From Anticarsia gemmatalis (taxonomy: Eukaryota > Arthropoda > Insecta > Lepidoptera > Erebidae): 64,000 nt of DNA. The stretch spans positions 4,836,001 to 4,900,000 of the forward strand of contig NC_134767.1 of assembly GCF_050436995.1 (NCBI RefSeq). Direction: 5' to 3'. Below the pieces are notes generated by a model. That model did no database searches, had not been told where the DNA came from, and saw only the letters and a program-made list of their open reading frames with translations. Below, one piece after another: positions 27,004 through 37,862 of the stretch; the first letter of the stretch is position 1, and each line of letters opens with the position of its first letter. The translations under genes and the position numbers were made by a program.

Positions 27004-27190
27004 AACAACTCCCGTACTAATAATTGCTCTTGTGTCGCGGGGACTTTTACAAACAACGGACACAAAATACAACCAGACCCAAAACAATAATTTGTGGCTC
27101 GCACAAATAATTGTCCTGTGTGAGAATCGAATCCACAACCTCCCGACGCAATGATAGCGGCGTGGTGACCTAAACCATTGCGCCACGGAG
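27004..27190 (-). repeat. tRNA-derived SINE, family A
   Basis: On the minus strand a perfect A-box (TGGCGCAATGG, 27185-27175) and a near-consensus B-box (GGATTCGATTCTC, 27134-27122) lie at tRNA-like spacing. The body contains TTATTTGTGCGAGCCAC and TTTGTGTCCGTTGTTTG. The 3' end leads into an A/G-rich GAAA-type tail at about 26983-27003. It is a Pol III-type retroposon that would depend on a LINE for movement. Confidence 0.85.
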
Positions 27191-27672
27191 ACAGTCGAAA
27201 GTGCTAGTCTTTGAAAAGTACGTAGGTATCGATGTTAAGTCGTGATGGAATCAAACCTAACTTTTCGGACTATCGATAACATTTTCAGCAGTACTTCTCT
27301 ATTTCGTTTAACATTGACAGCATATTTCCGTTTTTAGCTCATTACGAAAGATTACAACATGATTCTGTACTGGCGTAAATAATTGTATTGTTTGATATAA
27401 CCTTTTTATGTATGAATGTAAGTCATACACCCATTGATATGATTCATTCATTACATTGGCTAATAATACGAACGTTATTACTACTTCATAATATTATTTA
27501 GGCTGTCTCACTGTTATCCACGAATCTCTGGTGGATAGATAATTAAAAGACTAAACCTTGAGTCCACATTGCGCCTTAATCGTAAAAAAGGACTTCACAT
27601 TCCTTCAAGAAATAATTAAATATCTCTGAGGTATGCAAGGTACGAAAAATTTTCCTTTACCTTTATGAAAAA

Positions 27673-27938
27673 CTAGCTGACCCGCGCAACTTCGCTTGCG
27701 TCACATAAGAGAATCATAATTTTCCCCGTTTTTGTAACATTTTTCACTGGTACTCTGCTCCGATTAGTCGTAGCGTGATGATATATAGCCTATAGCCTTC
27801 CTCGATAAATGGGCTATCTAACACTGAAAGAATTTTTCAAATCGGATCAGTAGTTCCCGAGATTAGCGCGTTCAAACAAACAAACAAACAAACAAACAAA
27901 CAAACAAACAAACAAACAAACTCTTCAGCTTTATAATA
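27673..27938 (-). mobile_element. Helitron family 1 copy, 5'-truncated, with 11-bp direct flanks
   Basis: CTAG at 27673-27676 starts the reverse-oriented element and the body matches family 1, with a long (CAAA)n run. The expected TTAGTATAGA end is missing. Both flanks carry the same 11 bp, TTTATGAAAAA (27662-27672 and 27939-27949), which is unexpected for a Helitron. Confidence 0.8.
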
Positions 27939-27949
27939 TTTATGAAAAA

Positions 27950-29105
27950 TATAAATAAATCAAATATAATATCTAAAATTTGAACTTCTGACCTTCGGAG
28001 ACAAATACTTATACAACTCGACTATCACTGCTCATGGGAAAAGCTCATGGGCTAGTTTCACAAATAGACCACGCACGAGGATCCGCGGGTAAATCATAGT
28101 TTCCTCATAATTTTGTTCAGAAAGACATGTAATTTGCATCCATTCTTTCCCAGTTGTTTACGTGTAAGCTTGCACGATGTAATACAGAACGAGTTACAAT
28201 TGATGAACTATCATCAATTCATTACTAACAGTTACATTACACATTTTCCCATGCACCATTCGATTAAAAACGGCAAACAATTAAACTCATTTACAAGTAC
28301 AGGTATGAGCAAAAATATGTAGACTAGGCATTATTTTAAGATACTGTCTATGGAAATAACAAAGCCAATCTCTGCTACCTGAGAGTTTCTTTAAAAGTTA
28401 GGGGATATAAAGTTCCCCACATTCTCTAGGCTATCGTAGTAAACTCAAGGTCTAATTCTAATCAATTCCGGGAGGAGATGGTAGCCAAGTAATGGCACAG
28501 TTTAGAAGTATTCCTTGAGGCAAATTTAGCAATATTTATTAATAATATTATACTACAATACTGATATAAACTTACACTTCTTCTTAGATTTATTTTGTTG
28601 TCAACAAACTGCAGTATATTTTTGTTTTATTGATAAAAAAATGGGGTTAAAATGTGACATTGTATTTTCCTCATAACTGTACAGTTATAAACACAAAGCT
28701 TAATGGCAGTTAATAAATGTTTCGCGATATTTCATTGGACACGGTGCTATTGTGAAATTATCACACGTTATTGGCACATTACGTCGCTGCACCAATATTA
28801 TAGCATGTAACTGTTAGCTAGGCTTTACACCTTATTTTACTTGCTCTTGATAAACTGAGTATTGACAAACAAATAGATAGGTGTCACAGTGCAATTAATT
28901 GCGTAGTGTTGACAATTTAAATTCACAACCTTTTGTGAACCTTGTGTAAATATTATATACTTACTAAGGTTTACTTTTAGGTCCACTCGGCTAATGAACA
29001 CCTAATGGGGAGGTAGCACAAATCGATTTTTATTTTGGTTTACAGAAGTGTATTTGGTGTACAAAATTTAGATGGTTTGTTTCTTATCAACTGCAAGCAC
29101 CGGAA
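27950..29105. other. Non-coding DNA
   Basis: No gene or classifiable repeat was seen; the 69-codon frame at 28113 has no motif. Confidence 0.4.
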
Positions 29106-29108
29106 TAA

Positions 29109-29224
29109 CCCCCGGTTTCTAAGGTTCATTAAGCGGTAGTTTATCTGTTCAATAGTGTCAAAACTCATATAAAAAACGCTATTGAATCGATAAACTACCG
29201 CTAAATGTACTCAGAAACCGAGGG
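29109..29224. mobile_element. MITE, PIF/Harbinger-like, copy 1
   Basis: A 116-bp fold-back element is flanked by TAA on each side (29106-29108 and 29225-29227), matching the 3-bp TWA duplications of PIF/Harbinger. The arms CCCCCGGTTTCT... and ...AGAAACCGAGGG pair imperfectly and extend inward over AGCGGTAGTTTATC and TTCAATAG. It has no coding capacity. Confidence 0.75.
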
Positions 29225-29227
29225 TAA

Positions 29228-32035
29228 GTGAATTGATTTTAGAGTTGCTAGATGCCCCTAGATTTATAGGTCAAAGTAACTGGGGAATTAAGAGACAGGC
29301 TAGCGTTGAGCTAGCTCTAATGCTGTGCTAAGTTAGAAATTATAATTCGCGTAAGATAGACCCATTAAGTGTACAAAATTATTGGTATTCATGTAGAAAA
29401 CCTGCAATTGACACGAAAAAATTGTTCTGTTTGCACAATACGCATTTTTAAGAGTCATTGCAAGTAATAATAATCGCAATTGAGCGACATATTTCTAAAC
29501 TTATTGTGAAAACAGACAAACAAATTGGTCTCCAGATATATATTTATATGATGTAACACAAAAACTTATTCACGTGTATATTTTCTGTCATATTATAACA
29601 ATTCTGCAATCGGGAAATGCAACTCATAATCCGTTTCTTAAAATATTTTGGTTTAAACTGTGTCAAAAATATTTACACATGCAAAATGTTTTGGTTTTAT
29701 TTATTTTATTCGTTTGTTATCACTTCATAATGCTTTGTGTTACTAAAATATAATTCCATTATGCATAGCGAGTAAGCATATTATAATAGATAATCTTTAC
29801 TCAGACTTTCTGCTTAGATTTTTTTTAGGTATAACCAGACTCAAGAATTAGTCATAAAGCCAAAATATGCCATGTATGGCCATGCAATGTGCTGGGTACC
29901 CAATTTCTGTCAAAATGTTCTCAAGGTGCTGTTGCTGGACTTCAGTACACCCTCTGTCTATCCCTTCTATAACAATCGAAACACAGTATCCACAAGAACA
30001 TAAAAAAATATTTTTTTTTACTAACTAAGTTACAAGTAAGTAGAAAACATAATGCATGATAAGAAAAACCATTTTAATAATCTATTACATACTAGAACAT
30101 ATAAATTATAAGATTAATTCGTTTAGCAACACATGATGTACGATATTGTACAATTTAATGGCGGAACTAAATAACACTCAATGAACCGAATCATCATCGA
30201 TTATGATTTAACACGGTTTATTATACACGATTAACTATATTTTTTTCTGATTATAAGTGTCTATATTTTCTGCATATTATTAGGAGACTGCTTTTTTTAA
30301 AATGAAGTGTTTAAACTCAATCAAACGCTGAACACGTGAAAAGCTTTATTATAAGCGGGCTTATCATGTAGATCACTTGACAACTAGCCACTCGTCAATA
30401 GATTGCACTGACGCGACGTAACGTGTTAATGTAGAAAACAATGTAAAGTAAAGTGGCTTTCAAATAGTTGCCAACTGGGGTACGTGATAGCCACAGATGA
30501 TCCAATTCTGGTATTCATGATAACTATTTATCATGAATACCAGAGGTTGGGTTAATATTCCTGATTAATTTATGAGAGACCTCGAACGAAAAAAAAACCG
30601 TGTAACTTGAGACATTTTAAGCAAACAGAACCTTAGGCAAAATCTAATCAATTTCAAAGAAAAAAATATCTAATCAATTACCATACATATCGACTGAATA
30701 AATCAAAGTGCCACGTAACGAATTACAAGGAATTACATGATGTTATAGGTGAATGAAAAACTGCGTTACTGTCGATTGAGTCATCGATCAGACGTTAATT
30801 TCTGAGTTTATTGCAGCCCGTAGACCGTGGCGGTACTATTTGATGAACTGATTATACTTAATCTATGTACGTATGTATGTGCATACTTAAGCAATTCAAC
30901 TCGTAATAGAAAATCTTAAAGGGCTTCTCTCTTGATACCCTTTTGATTTTACACATGTAATAATGACGCAATAAGCTTTTCCTTGCGTCTCAAAAGCGTT
31001 GAAGAGAGACTTATACGTGATAGTTTCCTTAATAACGTTTCCGTAATAGAGATAACGAAATCACTGAATGATAAATTCTGTTACTGGCTTATAAGATCGT
31101 CTTAAGAATGCCTATCATCCATTATAGGGAAACGCTTCATCCTAAAGAAAGACTTCAATTGACAACGAATACAGTTTGCTCAACTTACTTCCTTTTATAT
31201 TTGGGCATGTCAATATTAACTTTTTTTATTAATCACCACCAAACAGCAGTTTAGCTGCATTAAGCCACCTTAAAAGCCTTTTAGCTTGGTTTACTGTGTG
31301 TCAACATTTCATAGGTCCAATAAAGAAAAAAGAAAACTCAAGATCAGAGGCATTTCAAAACAGTTTGACCTCACACTCGTTATGTGTAAGTGATTGTGAA
31401 GCTATCACTGAAATTTAACGGTCGGAACAACCTTGACATTAAGCCATTACACTCGAGTTTACATAATATCACTTGTATTTGTCTGTCCATGTATGTTGTA
31501 TCATCTGGGTGCGTTTTTCTAGTCTGCTCTATAAACTAGCGTTGTATATTAATTTAAAAAAAACAGTCCTTGCTCCTCTATCGTTTGCCAAATGTGAAAT
31601 ACTACAATACAAAATTTCGTCCTTCTTTTCTTCTGCCGATTTCTTGATAAAGGCACATCATAAAGAAATTGTTCTTTATTTTAAGCAAAACAAAAGCTTT
31701 TGGTAACATTTTTCAAGATTTAGCGAAAAGCTTTTGGTAACATCTTACAATATTTATTATTTGTAAACTTGTGTTTGGTCAATAGTTATTAATTCAACAG
31801 TTACTGTTTTCTTATTACTACTTAGTCACAGCTATTTAAATAACAGTATAAATACACTATTAAAATCATCTGCAGATTTCTAGATTTCTTTAAATGAATG
31901 CAGATTATTATCTCATCTAACGAGCAAATTATTCATAAACAAAACAAATAATTAACTAAATTTATTATTCAATTCCGTTTACTCATCTTAGTGAATGTGT
32001 GAATCGTAACATCATAACAGTCATTTTATACAATT
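29228..32035. other. Non-coding DNA
   Basis: No gene was recognised. The perfect 17-bp hairpin at 30507-30544 is listed separately. An 18-bp direct repeat, AAAAGCTTTTGGTAACAT, occurs at 31692 and 31726. Confidence 0.4.
30507..30544. repeat. Perfect 17-bp inverted repeat with a 4-nt loop
   Basis: TCTGGTATTCATGATAA (30507-30523), CTAT, then its exact reverse complement (30528-30544). There are no transposon-like ends around it. Confidence 0.97.
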
Positions 32036-32036
32036 A

Positions 32037-32260
32037 CTAGTTTTTCCCGCGACTTCGTCCGCGTGGTTTGTGACTTAGGACAGAATTTTCATCCCCTATT
32101 TAATGCTCTTGGGGTAGCATTGATCAAAACCCTTTATAAGCAGATGCCTACATCATAACATCTACCTGCATGCCAAATTTCAGCCCGATCCGTCTAGAGG
32201 TTTAGGCTATGCCTTGATAAATCACTATGTCAGTCAGTTTGTATATATTTAGATTACTTA
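32037..32260 (-). mobile_element. Helitron-like repeat, family 3, second copy
   Basis: A|CTAGTTTTTCCCGCGACTTC starts the reverse-oriented element. GATCAAAACC, CATCTACCTGCATGCCAAAT and ATCACTATGTCAGTCAGTT match the copy at 13.6-13.84 kb. The other end is not sharply defined. Confidence 0.65.
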
Positions 32261-33218
32261 TTAATAAAGTAGTTCAGAAAGATGAAACCGAATTTCAAGA
32301 TGGTGTCGCTACTAAATATTGTAATAACTAGTTTTAGTACATTTCTTCACGTTAGAAGGAGAGTAAATAATATGGTAGGTACACTGCGTGCAGTTCAGGA
32401 AGCAATGCAAGTGGAATCGGGGACAGTTTCCAAATATACTACATGATACTATTGCAGTAGACTAGTTTCAGTATCGTTCTCTCTTTCTCATCAGTTAGAA
32501 AAGAGTGGGATAGAGTTTTCTTACTATCTTAATGTTCAATATTTGCACTAGATTCAATTACGAATGTGAAATATTTTGTTTGTCTGAAATACCTATCCTG
32601 AAGAGGTTAGTTTAATAAGTTTATTCTGCAAAAAAAAGGTAGAAGTCAATTAATTTGATTAAAATTTAATTATTGTATGTTTTTTTTAAGTGCAATCAGC
32701 ATTTCAAATGTTAAAATAAAGTATCAGCTCTCGAATATAACAACTTCCGAATATTTTGAAAAAATAGTTTCAAAATACCAAACAGGTGTGGGAGTTCGAA
32801 TTTTTTTTCTTTAATCCATTGTAGAGTATTCCAGCATTCGAAATCCTTGAACAGCCAGTCACATTAGAATAAGGTATTGGGTAATATTTTGATATCGATT
32901 TAAATGAATCTCGATGCAGTGATGATTGATGCATTCGTTTGAACTATCAATTACACAATACTTTTGTGCAAGGATTTGATGATCTATTACATTATTTTTG
33001 TATAAGTAGTTGAGATTATTTATTATCACAGTCTAATGAGGTATTTGCTTAAGTAAAACACTTATCGTACATACTTACATAGACGTACTTTGGGCTATAA
33101 TGCATACAACTACTGAACACGAAATTCTGGTTTGATTTCGGTTCAGGCAATGTACTTTTTGAGTTTCCCTATTAATAGCGATTTTCAGTACCTTGAAATT
33201 TGGTTTCTTACCGGTATA

Positions 33219-33325
33219 TAGCAACAGGCTCGTCCCCTATTACATGGGACTACCATTATAAATAGCAAAACGTGGGTATATTTCATTCCTCCACCTACCA
33301 AGACGGCATAACAGGCGTGATTTAT
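33219..33325 (+). repeat. SINE family C body fragment
   Basis: GCAACAGGCTCGTCCCCTAT, TACATGGGACTACC, AACGTGGGTATATTTC and GGCATAACAGGCGTGAT match the body of the copy at 59.73-59.98 kb in opposite orientation. The tRNA-like head is absent. Confidence 0.7.
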
Positions 33326-33667
33326 TTAAAATAAACTTAATTAGTAATTAAATAACAGTACAGACTCAGTCTACTAAAACCAAATGTCTAGGCTATATCT
33401 AGCCAGTACACTGCTCAGGCATTCGGGTTATCTAACAGCCATAAAATCCATTCACCATATATAAATGTAACCAGTACCAATGACTTAACGGTCTCAAGTA
33501 AAACAGAATTCTACGTATATAAGATCAAGATAATTAAGTCCTATAAGGTGTTAGCAAATGTTTAATGTTTATCATCAATCAAAACAGCAATCTCGCCCAC
33601 ATTCTCTACAAAGATCTCTGGTGCAAATTGCTGATAAAATCTAACTGCGGTTGAATCAAGTTGTCCT

Positions 33668-33810
33668 ACTAGCTTTTGCTCGCGATTTCGCGTGAAAAGA
33701 CTACTCGGGATTAAAAGTATAATATGTCCATATCCATGTTATGTACTATCAAATTGTGTACCAAATTTCATCAAAATTTGTTTATTCGTTTTGCGTGCAG
33801 AAGCTAGGTC
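33668..33810 (-). mobile_element. Helitron-like repeat, family 4 fragment
   Basis: A|CTAGCTTTTGCTCGCGATTTC is followed by TACCAAATTTCATCAAAAT. It resembles the repeats at 45.87-46.05 kb and 51.2-51.4 kb. The far boundary is unclear. Confidence 0.5.
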
Positions 33811-33982
33811 ACCTTTAAGTTACATTATAGAGCTAAATATTCAATAAGTTTGCGCAGTTTTATTTCACAATTGAACGTCACTTTCTAACTAAAACAGTTA
33901 AAAATATTTCACAATATAGACCCCAAATGTTAAAATAACATTGTGCAATTGATATTTTACAATATTATTGATTATTCTAGAC

Positions 33983-34145
33983 CAGTGGTTCCCAACCAGT
34001 GGTCCGTGGGAGGCAAAATATGGTCCGCGAATGATTTTAAAATTTTCAGGTTATTACACTTTATTTTTAACATACTTACATAGTGGTCCCTGCTAACAAG
34101 AATAAAGAAAGTGGTCCCGGACTAAGAAAAGGTTGGGAACCCCTG
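33983..34145. mobile_element. hAT-like MITE with 8-bp target duplication
   Basis: A 163-bp element has 15-bp terminal inverted repeats, CAGTGGTTCCCAACC and (reverse) CAGGGGTTCCCAACC, with one mismatch. It is flanked by identical 8-bp TTCTAGAC (33975-33982 and 34146-34153). Terminal sequence and 8-bp duplication fit the hAT superfamily. The element is non-coding; any transposase must act in trans. Confidence 0.93.
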
Positions 34146-34153
34146 TTCTAGAC

Positions 34154-36188
34154 AATGTGGTGTTCTAACCAATAGAGGTATATGAAAACACCTTAACTCT
34201 AGCATTTATAATATAAGCAAAATATGTAGATATCGTAGATAGTATAGATAACTGGTTTATTTAAAACGTTACTGCAATCCTAATAATCGTTAATTTAAGT
34301 ATTTATTCAAGATCTTTATAAGATAAAGTTTTCAAAGTCAAAGTCTACATTTAGCCGTTGTTGTGGAATTTAGAATGGCGGCTCCTATCAGGTCAGAGAC
34401 GTTTTTTGACCTTAAACTCTTAATGTGATAAGGATCAATGCTGTTCTCGAATGTCAACTTGACCCCTGACTAAACTGATGCTCTTGAAAAAGGATAAAGT
34501 TCCGATGTTTCGCCAAAAAAAAATGGTTGACAATATAGGTACTGCGTATTTTTTTTCCAGTGACGTATATTTTGGCATTAGACAGTTAGATACATAATAT
34601 CACGCTTTTTTCCAATAGGTATGAGCAGAAATCAAAAAACACCAATATATTTAAAAACGTATAAAATACTTTAACAAAAGAAAGACAAAAAGAATATTTA
34701 AAATCGATTTTTTGCTGAACATATTATACCACGCAACGAACACTTTCCTTTCACACCTCTTGGTTTATAATAAACTTCATAGTTTAACTAGCTCCTTCGG
34801 TACCCTAAATACTATTGTTGCTATGCAAGCAAACATCTTTCGGAAGACAACTTAAGCGATGACCTCTCTCAATCAGACGCAAAAATAATGTCAAAGGAAC
34901 AATTACATGCATTTATGCAGCGATTAGATAACGTCTCATAAATTAACATGGTAATGGCTCATCAGATTAAATAATACTTTCTAAATAAATAACAACACAG
35001 CTTACACGTGTAAAGACTTGTATCAATCAAAAATGTTAATATTAGCATACATTTTAGCGCATCTCCTCTGAAAGATATATTGCGATTCAAGCATTCGTAG
35101 ATGTAACATATTTCTTGAGGGCATGCAAATTCTCCAACCTGCACTGGGCCAGCGTGGTTGGCTCAAGGTCTAACCCCTCCTTCAATTCGGAAGAAAATCC
35201 TCAGTAAAATTACAGTGATATGGTTTAAAATTGTAGCTTCGATGAAATACATACGTAATGACGATAGATGACGCAGGTAAAAGTGACATAAGATGCAAAA
35301 TCTCTACCTTATGTTTTATGCAGGCAGATTGTAACCTAAACAACAACCTAAATGTATAATTTAACGGCCATATTTTCATATTATGGCTAACTGTGAGTTA
35401 TCAGCATTCATCACTTCCAATCACTTCCATTTACTTTTTAGACAAATTACGACTCTGCTCTCCTAAACAATTCTTTAAAAGTTCACTTCTCGAAATGACT
35501 TGCTAGAATTTTGGATTTATGAATTCTTCAAAATTTTCTTTAAAAACAACACCAAAGCGCTATTTAAACCATCCGAATAAATTCACCAGCCCTGGCCCTA
35601 ATAAGCGACCACACACACTAACACAATTGCAGTTCTATATTCTAAATCACAATACTTTTTCTACAATCCATTACGCTACTGTGCGTAGTGTGTTTTAATG
35701 TGAACAGAGCACTATTCTTCATTATCCAATGTACATTACGAAAGCCTAACAGCAAGTTGTCGATAGCATCTGAAAGTAATATTTAAAGCCAGTGATCGAT
35801 GCATTCGCGTTCAGTTGCAGTAAAACATTGCACTTAATGCATAGTTTATCAACTAGTCCTGTGAGAAAGCCGGTGTAGAAATAACGGGCAATAGTCGCTG
35901 ATCGGTAACGTCCGGCGGTTTAGTAATATTTGTCTGCGTGCCATAATATTTATGTTTGCAGAAACATCTTAAATGTCTATAATGTAATAGCTAAACGAGT
36001 TCAACGGATCTTTAAAAGTACGATTCTGCTCAAACATTATGTTTCTGTTTGAATGCAACGCAAACAAGGGTATAGTGGTTAGCTATAATACAAATATTTT
36101 TGTGAAATAATGTTATTCTGACCATTAGGTGTGTGTCCGGATCACTATGAATGGGTATCCATGGAAAATAACTCCTCTTAGATAATAC
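34154..36188. other. Non-coding DNA with a SINE family B fragment
   Basis: 35112-35210 carries the 3' part of a family B SINE (CCTGCACTGGGCCAGCGTGG, GGTCTAACCCCTCC). Nothing else was recognised. Confidence 0.5.
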
Positions 36189-36191
36189 TTA

Positions 36192-36347
36192 TGCCCGGTT
36201 TCTGAGGTACATTTTGCTGTAGTTTATCTGTTCAATAGCGTTTAAACTCATATAACAGTTTGAATAGATAAACTATATTATTTATCTATTCAAACTTAAA
36301 AAATATATATATTATACGCTGTATAAATGTGCCTCAGAAACTGTGCA
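36192..36347. mobile_element. MITE, PIF/Harbinger-like, copy 2, with an extra internal palindrome
   Basis: A 156-bp relative of the element at 29.1 kb: TGCCCGGTTTCTGAGG at one end and CCTCAGAAACTGTGCA at the other, flanked by TTA duplications (36189-36191, 36348-36350). Inside, 36258-36272 and 36281-36295 form a perfect 15-bp inverted repeat around CTATATTA. Confidence 0.8.
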
Positions 36348-37598
36348 TTAGTTATCTTCCTAAAGAGTTGTTCGAGAAACTTGAAATCTCTATAAATAAA
36401 GCTGTTAACTGTATCCGTTTAACTTCAATTAATATAACCAAAACAAACGCGATAATCGTTATCAAAGGTTCAATTTGTCCGTCTACGTATAAACAGTTGT
36501 AGATTTTCCTAAGCACGCATAACATCTAAGATAACTTGCACCGTAATATTCTAGTAATAAAAAAACCCGTTAGCGGATGCATACACATTACACATATACG
36601 CAAATACATAATATATAGGCACGGAAGCGCGAAGGAAGAGGGTTATTATATCAGCCTGATAGCCGGTTAGCTAACTGTCAAGTAACACAACTTGTATCAA
36701 TTTGTAATCATGTTCTTTACTCGTTCATAAGTGAGCTTTGATGTAGATGTGATGTGAAGGTACAAACCAGTTGTAGTACTTAATCTACTATGAAGTTAAG
36801 GGTAATGTAGAATGTAGACGTTCCTTACACATAAATAAATCGATTAAAGTGTTACAAGTGAAACTGAAGAAAAAATGTTCTCGCTTTTCCGATTCAACAC
36901 AATACTTTGAACAGCATCTCTCAGCTCTGTAAACTTAGATGGTTTTGCTTTATATTTTTTATTTTCATTTAATTTTCTATTCACTAAGTTAATAGCTTTC
37001 TATTATAATTGACTATAGCATACGTCTTAAATACTTATAGGTCTTTATTATAATCATATATATGAGTCTTAATCTCTGTGGTTTACTGTTAACTTAATTT
37101 ATAATGAGTTAGTTTTAATATACGATCAATTAATTAATCAACATTAATTCGCACCGAAAGGAAATTGCTCTATTTTTTCAACCATACCTTTTCAATAGTA
37201 AGTCTATCGCCCACTTCCTTAATATACGGGAAATCCTAATCGGATAGTGGAAAAATGTCAGCTATAGAACTTCCCTTGTAAGTGAAACTAGTCTCACTAA
37301 GTATGGGCCGTGTATGTTATGCTTATGACAGGTTCAAACTATGAAAGTGGTCATTTTGAGTGACTATCGATATATTTTCCGTTAAGGTCAGTCACCGGGG
37401 GCATTGACTGGGAACAATGCTAGGTCTTAGACGTTAAATACAATAATTTAATGGCTGGCGTAAGTTTGAAGAAAGTTATTGGCAAAAGGTGACAGGTTAA
37501 CTAAAGCTTAGCTGCTAAGATATATGTTGACTGAAGAAATCCCATCTCTTTCTACTAAAGTGACCTTTTGATACTTTCTGTGAAGGCTTAAACCAATA

Positions 37599-37788
37599 TC
37601 TAATATATAAAATTCTCACGTCACAGTTTTCGTTACCATACTCCTCCGAAACGGCTTGACCGATTCTCATGAAATTTTGTGAGCATATTGAGTAGGACTG
37701 AGAATCGGCCAACATCTATTTTTCATGCCCCTAAGTGACACTTGTTTTTTAATTTTTATGGCAAAACGACGTTTGCTGGGTCAGCTAG
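37599..37788 (+). mobile_element. Non-autonomous Helitron, family 2
   Basis: A 190-bp element runs A|TCTAATATATAAAATTCTC to GGGTCAGCTAG|T. A small hairpin (AAAC GAC GTTT, 37764-37774) ends 10 nt before CTAG. The interior (CCTCCGAAACGGCTTGACCG, GAGAATCGGCCAACATC) is unrelated to family 1, but the last 11 bases are identical. It is followed at 37795-37862 by another repeat scrap (GAGTGACTGACTGACTGATG). Confidence 0.85.
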
Positions 37789-37862
37789 TATTATTATATA
37801 AAACTCTTCCCTTACTGAGTGACTGACTGACTGATGGACAACGCACAGCCGAAACTACTGCC

